NCBI RefSeq assembly: GCF_000317535.1
Contig: NC_019757.1
Span: forward strand, 1,993,501-2,057,500
From: Cylindrospermum stagnale PCC 7417
GTDB lineage: Bacteria; Cyanobacteriota; Cyanobacteriia; Cyanobacteriales; Nostocaceae
Reading direction: 5' to 3'
Length of the DNA stretch: 64,000 bases
Positions 1-7,144 of this stretch are shown here, in pieces (position 1 is the stretch's first letter; every line of letters begins with the position of its first letter). The position numbers and the translations under genes are program-made. Below the pieces are notes generated by a model, which saw only the letters and a program-made list of their open reading frames with translations, was not told the origin of the DNA and made no database searches.

Positions 1-170
1 AGGTAACGCCGAAAATCGTCTCGTATTTGTAAAAGTTCTTTCTGTTCAACTTCTGTTAGTGGTTCTAAAGATAATAAAAATTGAGTAAATGTGTCGGCAT
101 ACTGTTCTTGAAAGCCGAAAAGACGCTGCACATCTTCTAGTGATAGATTTTGGGCATTTAATATTGCCAT
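1..170 (-). CDS. Unidentified protein, N-terminal 56 residues only
   Basis: A reading frame starts with ATG at 170 on the minus strand and runs off the left edge of the window. The visible part begins MAILNAQNLSLEDVQRLFGF and is acidic and probably helical. It recalls the N-terminal segment of cyanobacterial proteins often labelled type I restriction (HsdR N-terminal-like) subunits, but this is a weak resemblance from memory. The rest of the gene is outside the window, so no function is claimed. It lies upstream of, and in the same direction as, the dihydroorotase-like gene that ends at 253. Confidence 0.5.
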   Translation of the reverse strand, partial: MAILNAQNLSLEDVQRLFGFQEQYADTFTQFLLSLEPLTEVEQKELLQIRDDFRRY

Positions 171-201
171 AATTGGAGTAATTATGTTTACGTTGTTCTT
201 G

Positions 202-220
202 GACAGGCAAGATGCCTGTC
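202..220. repeat. Palindromic dispersed repeat (REP-like)
   Basis: GACAGGC-AAGAT-GCCTGTC is a 7-bp inverted repeat around the AAGAT core that also occurs in the repeats near 42.2, 42.7 and 44.9 kb. It lies in the 82-bp spacer between the partial gene and the dihydroorotase homologue. I see no T-run, so it is more likely a dispersed repeat than a terminator. Confidence 0.55.
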
Positions 221-252
221 TTACATATATTGTGTATTGATAAGAGAGGGAA

Positions 253-1518
253 TTAACACCAAGTTTGAACGACGCGACCTGTTAATTGTTGCCCAAACCA
301 AGATGTATTACTAGAAAGTGTATAAAGATTTTGCCTGTTGACTTGCCAAGTTTGCTGGGGGTCAAATAATGTTAATTCTGCCTTTTGAGCAGGTGCGATC
401 GCATTTACTTTTTGCTGTAAACATTGCGCTGGTCTGCTACTCAATGCCTGCCATAATTCTAGAGGAGTCAATTCCCCAGTTTCTACAAGATGCTGCCATA
501 GTAGGGGTAATGCTAACTCAAAACCAATGGCCCCCGCTGGCGATTCGGCAAATGCCTGCACTTTTTCTTCGTAGGTGTAGCCCCTGTGGTCAATAGCGAT
601 CGCATCAATCACCCCCCCACGCACCCCCGCACGTAAGGCAACAACATCGCTGGGATTGCCTAACGGCGGGTCTAAATGCAACGAAGTGTGATAACTTTTA
701 ACCGCTTTGGTATCCAATAACAGGTGCAGCCAAGTGGTGCTGGCAGTGACGGGTAAACCTTGAGTTTTTGCGGCTGCTATCAGCTCTACACTGCGAGCTG
801 TGGAGACACGCATAATATGTACTGGTGTGCCTATAGCGGCGACTAATTCCAACAAAGCGGCAACAGCGGTGGTTTCAGTGCTGGCGGGTACGGGGGGTAA
901 ACCCAAACGTAACGCCTCGGAACCTTCCCGCATCACTCCATTGGCAGATAATTGGCGATCGCACGGCCAAAATGCTACAGGTTTATTAAAAGGTTGGAGA
1001 TACTCCAACACTCTTCGCACTAATCCCAAATTTTCCCACGGTTTACCATCAGTAAAACCAACAACTCCCGTTGCTGCTAAATCAGCTAATTCAGTCAATT
1101 GCTTACCAGCAACATCCAGAGTCATCGCACCCCATAGATGCATATGAGGGAAAGTTTTCTCCTTCTCTCCCCCTCTCATTTTCTGCAACTGTGCTACAAG
1201 ACTAGGATTATCGATGGGTGGAGATGTATCCGGTAAAATGCTCACTCTCGTAAAACCACCAGCAGCAGCAGCTTGCAAGAAAGATAACAGGGTTTCTCGT
1301 TCTTCAAACCCCGGTTCGCCGGAGTAGCTATACAAATCTACCAACCCAGGGCCGAGAACCAATCCCCGACAATCGCGGACTTGAGTATCAGGACTAATAT
1401 CAGAAATATTTAAAGCGATTGCTTGAATATAATCATCAGCAATCAGCACATCCGCTAATTGATCAGTTTCCGAAACCGGGTCTATCACCCGTACTTTTTG
1501 CAGCAGTTCAGTAGTCAT
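253..1518 (-). CDS. Dihydroorotase-like amidohydrolase without metal ligands
   Basis: The 421-residue protein has the size and layout of a class I dihydroorotase, the enzyme that closes carbamoyl-aspartate to dihydroorotate in pyrimidine synthesis. The fold markers are there: LGPGLVDLYSYSGEPGFEER at about residues 55-74, AAAAGGFTRV, the GFTDGKP region and AIDHRGY near residue 310. The catalytic residues are not. The HxH metal motif reads Y63-S-Y65, the usual SHCED stretch reads FWPCD, the HVST histidine is arginine (MRVST), and the TPHH pair reads TTWLH. The protein is therefore probably not a working dihydroorotase. Related pseudo-dihydroorotases support aspartate transcarbamoylase structurally, which is one possible role. 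Some databases will call it pyrC. Confidence 0.88.
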   Translation of the reverse strand: MTTELLQKVRVIDPVSETDQLADVLIADDYIQAIALNISDISPDTQVRDCRGLVLGPGLVDLYSYSGEPGFEERETLLSFLQAAAAGGFTRVSILPDTSPPIDNPSLVAQLQKMRGGEKEKTFPHMHLWGAMTLDVAGKQLTELADLAATGVVGFTDGKPWENLGLVRRVLEYLQPFNKPVAFWPCDRQLSANGVMREGSEALRLGLPPVPASTETTAVAALLELVAAIGTPVHIMRVSTARSVELIAAAKTQGLPVTASTTWLHLLLDTKAVKSYHTSLHLDPPLGNPSDVVALRAGVRGGVIDAIAIDHRGYTYEEKVQAFAESPAGAIGFELALPLLWQHLVETGELTPLELWQALSSRPAQCLQQKVNAIAPAQKAELTLFDPQQTWQVNRQNLYTLSSNTSWFGQQLTGRVVQTWC

Positions 1519-1934
1519 GTGAGCTATCAGCTATTACTTATCAGCACTTCAGCTATTGATGTGAGTAAACTACCCGCCACACTCGCAGAGTACCGCAGTG
1601 CGTAGGGGCTTGCATCTGAATTTCACCTCAAGCCCGAAAACCTTTGGAGGATTTCAGCTTTGGTTTCAAAGTCCGACACATTAGGGGGTGCTGACATAAT
1701 ATAATTTATCTTAGTGTACCTGACGTAAATATGCTGGTATTTGAGGCCAAACTTGAGGGAACAAACAAGCAGTATCAGTCGCTGAATGAGGCGATTAGAA
1801 CTGCTCGTTTTGTTCGCAATGCTTGCCTGAGATACTGGCTGGACAACAAAGGCATTGGGCGATACGACCTGAGTAAATTCTGTGCGGTGCTCGCTGCTAA
1901 TAAGGAGTTTTCTTGGGTATCCAAGTTGAACTCG

Positions 1935-1958
1935 TTTGCGTAGCATGCGCGAAGCGCG
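1935..1958. repeat. 24-bp small dispersed repeat inserted in tnpB
   Basis: Removing 24 bases (TTTGCGTAGCATGCGC, then GAAGCGCG) restores a continuous TnpB reading, NS-LARQAS. The insert is partly self-complementary (TGCGC/GCGCG) and GC-rich compared with its surroundings. Being 24 bp it keeps the frame, but it brings a TAG codon. This fits the small dispersed repeats described in Nostoc genomes. Confidence 0.65.
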
Positions 1959-2259
1959 TTGGCAAGGCAAGCTTCTGCTGAAAGAGCGTGGTCTGCTATT
2001 GCTCGGTTTTTTGATAACTTAATTGTGGTGAGATTGTCAAAAAATCTCTCTCGTCCAGAACTCATGTTTGCCCTCACTGTGGGCATACTCAAGACCGCGA
2101 CCATAATGCAGCACGAAATATCTTAGAAAAAGCACTGAGTACGGTTTCTTCACGTCGGAACTAACGCCTCTGGAGACATCGACCTCTGCCTGGGTGGGGC
2201 AACTCCTCCAAGTAAGCCGAGTCGTGGAAAGAGGAAGCCCAAAGAGCGATCTTTGGAAT

Positions 2260-2306
2260 CCCCCGCTTTATCAGGAAAGGACTGATTAGCGGTGGGAGAA
2301 TGTCAA
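2260..2306 (+). mobile_element. Right-end hairpin of the TnpB element
   Basis: CCCCCGCT at 2260-2267 pairs with AGCGGTGGG at 2288-2296 with one bulged T. It is followed by AGAATGTCAA, which looks like the element's right boundary. In IS200/IS605 elements the right-end transcript forms the guide-RNA (omega RNA) scaffold. This stretch is therefore the likely scaffold remnant, and the boundary near 2306 is an estimate. Confidence 0.5.
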
Positions 2307-2334
2307 TGTTGACGTTTGAGTTCCCTGGCTGCCT

Positions 2335-3102
2335 GTGACTAAGTTAACTACAGACAAACTATCTAGACCCCAGTTGTTCAAAGGCATTACGCTGTTTACA
2401 CCTGGTGGAGATTTGATTTACTGCATCGATCCTAGCAAGCAAGGTCGATGGCATTCGCATTTGTGCAGTGCTTTACAAGAAATCCTCGATTTATCAGAGC
2501 CACCTCACTTTTTAGTACCTTGCTATACGGCAACTATTGACCACTGGTTAGATCCGCGCAACCAACAAGTGCGAACATTTGCAGAAGCTTATCCGGCGGT
2601 TATTCGCCATCAGGCTGTGCTAAACGCGATTTTTGGCACGGGTGACCTAGTATGGCAAGCAGCGCCCTGGCAGGAGGGATTGTGCGATCGCATGGTGTTG
2701 GCAACTTATCGTTCTTCATTCCCGCAACTTTGGGAAGATCACGACTTAATTGTCCGCTTAGACCTTTCTGAACCAGTACCGCAATACCACCAACCAGTAA
2801 TTACTGCCCAAAAACCGCCACTCATGACTCAAGGCTATGTCCTCCGCTTGTTTGTGGCTGGACATAGCGGGACTACAGAACGCATTCTCCAGAATTTGCA
2901 TGAACTGCTAGAGCGATCGCTCGGATACCCTTATACCCTAAAAGTTATTGATGTTTTAACACACCCAGAACAAGCAGAAATCGATCAGGTTTCAGCAACT
3001 CCTACCCTCGTGAAGATTTGGCCTCACCCGATTCGGCGCATTGTCGGTGGGTTGGATAATGTAGAAAAACTCTTGCAGATGTTAGGTGCGAAAGAATTTT
3101 AA
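2335..3102 (+). CDS. KaiB-domain protein with long N-terminal extension
   Basis: The protein has 255 residues from a GTG start. The C-terminal part (about residues 167-252) is a KaiB-like thioredoxin-fold domain: YVLRLFVAGHSGTTERIL, then LKVIDVLTHPEQAEIDQVSA, then TPTLVKIWPHPIRRIVGG. These match the strands of KaiB and of the SasA sensor domain. The N-terminal 165 residues are not part of standard KaiB (about 100 residues) and I cannot name a family for them. A link to the circadian system is suggested by the domain only. No kaiA or kaiC is nearby. The start lies 29 bp after the inferred TnpB right end, and the N-terminus FKGITLFTPGGDLIYCIDP appears complete. Confidence 0.82.
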   Translation: MTKLTTDKLSRPQLFKGITLFTPGGDLIYCIDPSKQGRWHSHLCSALQEILDLSEPPHFLVPCYTATIDHWLDPRNQQVRTFAEAYPAVIRHQAVLNAIFGTGDLVWQAAPWQEGLCDRMVLATYRSSFPQLWEDHDLIVRLDLSEPVPQYHQPVITAQKPPLMTQGYVLRLFVAGHSGTTERILQNLHELLERSLGYPYTLKVIDVLTHPEQAEIDQVSATPTLVKIWPHPIRRIVGGLDNVEKLLQMLGAKEF

Positions 3103-3105
3103 ATT

Positions 3106-4971
3106 TTATTCTTTTTGTTTTCTGGTGGGTGCTAAAACTACGAGAAAGTCAAATTGTTCTCGGTCAACTGTGGTGGAACTTGTAGCGCTAATGCTGTAAA
3201 TTGAACCAATAATCTGTTTAAAAGTTCGGAAGTATTCGTTGTTGCTATATTCTTCTGGTACAAGCCCGTAAGCCCATGAGAGGGAAGACCCCATATTGAC
3301 ATAAAAATAACCGTAGTTGGGATGGGGGAGGGACTTGGTAGCAGTGGTAAAGTTATACGTCGAAGGCAACAATATATAAGGCTGTGGTACTAAGTCGGCA
3401 ATTGCCCCAAACCCAGTTGTCACAACGATTGTATTTTCATCTACCCAACTATAAGCCAGCAAGCTTTGTGAGGAATCGCCTAGGATATCCCAACTGGTGA
3501 CAGGCTGACCCTTGATGGTGTGAGTGTTAACCTCTATTCCCCCGCTGGATGAGGAGTTAACAAATTCATTTAACTTTTTCAGGGTAGTATCTGCTGTGGC
3601 TCGATTGTTCGTTTGCACAGCCAAGCCTATTCCTAAATTAAAATCGCCCCCTAAGATTTTAAATAGTCCTCCCTTAGTAGGAAATAGGAAGAAACCGTAT
3701 TCACCTTCCATCCAACTGAGGATGTCTTTGTCTACATCTAAACCACTGTTGGTACGGACGAAATCACGGAATTTTGTCAGCCATTCTTTAAGTTCCGGTT
3801 TCGCACTAATTGCTGTAGTCAGGACTTGCCACTGTTGGTTGAGATTGCGACCGGTGAAAGCAGAGTAAGTTGCTGCCGGCATCCGAGTGAGAATTGTCTC
3901 GGGCTGGGGGCTAAGAGTTTTAGCTGTAGGTGTTTGCCGATAAGCATGGATTTGAAAGCGCAGTCCTTCGGTTTGCGTTGAAAGCATGGCATTTATGCTG
4001 CCATATTCCTTGATTTGTTCTAAATTGATGGCATCGAAACCAACCACAGGAATAGACAAACTTGGATCTTTTGATATTTCCTGTAATAAGGTCAGAAAAG
4101 TAGTTGGATTCTCATAAAGTGTAAACAGCGTTTGACTAGCCTGAAGTGACTGGCTGGCCTGCTGATATTGGGGATTTTGGGCTAAAGTTGCGGCGTTTGC
4201 TTCTGAAGTATCGATTAACTGCTCAATCGATTTAGCGGTGATGCCGACGGCAATATATCCTGGTAGAGTAGCGATCGCTAAACTGCGTTGTCTTTTTTTC
4301 GGCGCTGGCTTCTCTAACTTCGATGCAGAATAAGCTTGAACGTTCGTAGAGCGATTAACTTGAGGCAAAGGTGATGGTAATATCGGCCCAGATTCGGGAA
4401 ATTTCAGTTCTAAAATGGTGAAACCCTTGTAGTCCCGCTCTTCTGCTTCTGCTGTTTTTTCCTTGAATTTTTCTAAAAACGGCTGTAAGCGTGTCTCATC
4501 TTTAATGGGAGCCAGCATGAGAAAGGTAGCGTCGAGGATAGCCGTGGAATCTTCAGTTTTTGGCAAGAATGCCAGCACAACTTCCTCTCCCAACCAAGAC
4601 TCAATATCTTTGGTATAGTCAAACTTGATATCTGGCGGTAAATACCGCGATACTAGCTCAACAATTGATTGAAAATACTGAAACCGACTCAAGGAACTCC
4701 AAGCCTCGGCTTTAGTGTTAATTGATGCTACCACTGGTGTATCGGCTGGTAAGATAGATGCGATAGCTTTTGGTACTGCTTCCTCCCTGTTTTCTTCTAA
4801 AGTTTTTGGTACTGGGGTAGCTGATGGCAGGTTCTTGTCAACTTCACTAGAGCTTTGAGACAGATAGCGTTGATGTTTGACAGTTTGAGTAAAATTTGCT
4901 GCTTGTGCTGCTGTTGAGCATAGCAGCCAGATTAATGTCGCTGTAGCTCCCCCTTTTACAAAATATTTCAT
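3106..4971 (-). CDS. DUF3352 family exported protein
   Basis: A cyanobacterial DUF3352-type protein of about 621 residues from the ATG at 4971. A GTG three codons upstream (4980) is possible, but the AAGG at the right distance favours the ATG. The N-terminus (MKYFVKGGATATLIWLLCST, then AAQA) is a signal peptide. A low-complexity segment follows, then the family core from about residue 75 (LPADTPVVASINTK). Phrases such as WLGEEVVLAFLP and LSWMEGEYGFFLFP are typical of the two repeated halves. Function is unknown and a periplasmic or thylakoid-lumen location is inferred. It is convergent with the KaiB-like gene, with only 3 bp between stop codons. Confidence 0.82.
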   Translation of the reverse strand: MKYFVKGGATATLIWLLCSTAAQAANFTQTVKHQRYLSQSSSEVDKNLPSATPVPKTLEENREEAVPKAIASILPADTPVVASINTKAEAWSSLSRFQYFQSIVELVSRYLPPDIKFDYTKDIESWLGEEVVLAFLPKTEDSTAILDATFLMLAPIKDETRLQPFLEKFKEKTAEAEERDYKGFTILELKFPESGPILPSPLPQVNRSTNVQAYSASKLEKPAPKKRQRSLAIATLPGYIAVGITAKSIEQLIDTSEANAATLAQNPQYQQASQSLQASQTLFTLYENPTTFLTLLQEISKDPSLSIPVVGFDAINLEQIKEYGSINAMLSTQTEGLRFQIHAYRQTPTAKTLSPQPETILTRMPAATYSAFTGRNLNQQWQVLTTAISAKPELKEWLTKFRDFVRTNSGLDVDKDILSWMEGEYGFFLFPTKGGLFKILGGDFNLGIGLAVQTNNRATADTTLKKLNEFVNSSSSGGIEVNTHTIKGQPVTSWDILGDSSQSLLAYSWVDENTIVVTTGFGAIADLVPQPYILLPSTYNFTTATKSLPHPNYGYFYVNMGSSLSWAYGLVPEEYSNNEYFRTFKQIIGSIYSISATSSTTVDREQFDFLVVLAPTRKQKE

Positions 4972-5214
4972 CTTCTCCACCTTGGGTATATTTAGCTTTT
5001 TTATATCACAATAACTACAAAATTATCTAGTATTATTTCGTATAATTAAGCCGAAATAAAGTGTTAGAATGCCATATTTTTTGAGGACAAAAGCTCTAGA
5101 CAAATCAAGTTTTGTTAAATTTGATATACTTATGCTCAGTGTATGCAAAATTTAAGACAGGTGTAGCGCCACCATCGGTTGTTAAATTTTAGTTAGCAAG
5201 ATGTAATATCATCC

Positions 5215-5703
5215 ATGAATAAACTTTGGGTTTGGGTTAAAGGAATTTCCATAAGTGGTGCAATAGCTTTCTCTGGAAACGCTGCTCTTGCCAATATTAC
5301 CCAGGATGCTACTCTACCTAATAATTCTGATGTTGCCACACAAGAGAATATCAGAACAGTTGAAGGTAGAAACCAATCTGGAAGTAATCAGTCCCGCAGT
5401 TGTAACCAGGTTTCTTTCTCCAATTTCAGCCTGTTCAACTTCCAGAAAGCTGCAAAATTTCAGAATAATATAAGTGCGATAACGAATCAAACTTACAGTA
5501 CATTAGGCGATGACATACTAAAACTTCAGAACAGTTCATACCCAACTGACAATCAAGTTTCAATTGGTGTTAATAAGCGACAATTTCAGAATCTTGCAAG
5601 CATAATTACAAAAACAGATAGTAAGATTGTTGCGAATGACTGTATCAGATGTGTACTAGAAAATGGTGAAATTGTATGTTATCCTTGCATTTGTCCTTGT
5701 TAA
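5215..5703 (+). CDS. Secreted protein with Cys-rich C-terminal tail
   Basis: I do not recognise this 162-residue protein. It opens with a plausible signal peptide (about residues 1-26, ending GNAALA). A polar, Asn/Ser/Gln-rich middle follows, with one cysteine in SRSCNQVSF. The last 20 residues hold six cysteines spaced C-x2-C-x8-C-x2-C-x-C-x-C and end in CPC at the stop codon. The tail could bind metal, form disulfides or be processed to a peptide. No modification or export enzymes are adjacent. It is a single gene divergent from the DUF3352 gene. Confidence 0.65.
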   Translation: MNKLWVWVKGISISGAIAFSGNAALANITQDATLPNNSDVATQENIRTVEGRNQSGSNQSRSCNQVSFSNFSLFNFQKAAKFQNNISAITNQTYSTLGDDILKLQNSSYPTDNQVSIGVNKRQFQNLASIITKTDSKIVANDCIRCVLENGEIVCYPCICPC

Positions 5704-6160
5704 GATTATTGCCAAAGCAAGGAATATTGAACAATGCAGTTAAATTAACAATACTACTAATTCAAAAAGTTTGTAATTAATTGCATGTAATAATTCAATA
5801 TTTATCCCTTGGGGCACAACATTGTTGGGGAGCATCTTTATTTTTTGGCAAACAATAGGCGCTATAAACTTTGGTAAACAGCAGATTTCAGATGACAAAT
5901 TTAAAATTAGTTTATATTAATACAGTTAGGGGATCTCTTATTCAAATTTTCAGGGATAGATTCTCTTTTTACTTTCTTTTTAAGCGAGTCGTTGTTTGTG
6001 CAATGTGCCTAACAGGACAAGCCTAGAGGATCTGATCGAACCAGATTGAGATTTATCCACCCTACACATAGCCAAACCTACCGCCAGAGGAAAGTTTAAA
6101 TTTGATAGAAATGCTACAATAAAATTAGTTAGTTTTATCTAAAAGTTTATTGTTAATTTT
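5704..6160. other. 457-bp spacer without a recognisable gene
   Basis: The spacer is AT-rich and I find no reading frame or RNA gene I can support. It must contain the promoter of the lipid kinase operon. The last 60 bases before 6161 are very AT-rich (TACAATAAAATTAG near 6114-6127). Confidence 0.5.
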
Positions 6161-7138
6161 ATGCGTCGTTCCGCCTGCCTTATCTTTAATCCGGTTGCGG
6201 GTCAGGGTGACCCAGAATTAGAACTGGGACAGATTCGGGCAATGTTAGAGCCAGAAATTGACCTAGATATTTATTACACAACGGAAGAAATAGATGCTGA
6301 TCAACTCGCCTATGCAGCCGTAGAACGGGGGGTAGATGCGATCATTGCTTCCGGGGGAGATGGCACTTTGTCAGCAGCAGCGGCGGCGGTAGTCGGGACT
6401 GATATTCCGTTTGGGATTATCTCGCGGGGCACAGCAAACGCTTTTGCCGCAGCTTTAGGCATTCCAGACACGATCGCCGTTGCCTGTGAGACAATTTTGC
6501 AGGGTAAAACTCGGAAGGTAGATATAGGCTATTGCAATGACCAGCCGATGGTGCTGCTGGCAGGTATTGGCTTTGAGGCGGAAACCGTAGAACGGGCAGA
6601 CAGGTCAGCTAAAAATCGCTTTGGGATGTTGGCGTACGTCCTGGCGGGATTTCAAGAACTGCGAAACTTTCAGACATTTGATGTGGAAATTGAAACTGAA
6701 GATAAGATCATTAAAACGACTGCCGCAGCGGTAACAGTGGCAAATGCTGCACCACCCACATCAGTTTTGGCTCAAGGTCCGGCGGGGATTTTTGTGGATG
6801 ATGGGTTGCTAGATTTAACAATTGTCGCTCCAGTTAGTAAAGCGGGTGCGATCGCGGCAACGTTCCATCTATTTCAAACTGCTTCTACTGGTACAGCTGT
6901 GGAACGGAACGATATTGGCTATTTGCGAGGCAAACAATTTAAAATCACCACAGATCCACCGCAGAAGGTGGTCGTGGATGGTGAGTTAGTCGGGACAACG
7001 CCGATCGAAGTGAGGTGTGTACCCGCAGGTTTAACGATTTTTGTGCCTACAGTAGAAGAAGAGGTACTAACGGAAAAATTAGAGGGACTGCCTAATTTGA
7101 CTGTGGAGTTGAAAGAGACAGCAGATAATGGAGAGTAA
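6161..7138 (+). CDS. Diacylglycerol/lipid kinase family protein (YegS-like)
   Basis: A 325-residue member of the YegS/BmrU/Rv2252 lipid kinase family, which phosphorylates diacylglycerol or related lipids with ATP at the membrane. Key motifs are the N-terminal LIFNPVAGQGD, the nucleotide-binding GGDGTLSAAAAAVVG near residues 65-79, ISRGTANAFA, and GIGFEAETV near residue 130. The C-terminal part (LRGKQFKITTDPPQKVVVDG) is the usual beta domain. The exact substrate cannot be told from sequence. Only 6 bp separate it from the downstream phosphoesterase gene, so the two are very likely co-transcribed. Confidence 0.9.
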   Translation: MRRSACLIFNPVAGQGDPELELGQIRAMLEPEIDLDIYYTTEEIDADQLAYAAVERGVDAIIASGGDGTLSAAAAAVVGTDIPFGIISRGTANAFAAALGIPDTIAVACETILQGKTRKVDIGYCNDQPMVLLAGIGFEAETVERADRSAKNRFGMLAYVLAGFQELRNFQTFDVEIETEDKIIKTTAAAVTVANAAPPTSVLAQGPAGIFVDDGLLDLTIVAPVSKAGAIAATFHLFQTASTGTAVERNDIGYLRGKQFKITTDPPQKVVVDGELVGTTPIEVRCVPAGLTIFVPTVEEEVLTEKLEGLPNLTVELKETADNGE

Positions 7139-7144
7139 GCTGCT

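Larger units (their letters stand above)
1731..2306 (+). pseudogene. tnpB: Decayed TnpB (IS200/IS605-type) gene
   Basis: The first 70 codons encode a typical TnpB N-terminus (MLVFEAKLEGTNKQYQSLNE, then FVRNACLRYWLDN). The frame stops at 1941-1943 inside an inserted short repeat and then resumes as LARQASAERAWSAIARFFDN. Most of the catalytic core is deleted. The C-terminal zinc ribbon and final RuvC segment survive in another frame near 2068-2140: CPHCGHTQDRDHNAARNIL. TnpB is the RNA-guided nuclease of IS200/IS605 elements. No tnpA is present. The remnant cannot make active protein. Confidence 0.88.
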
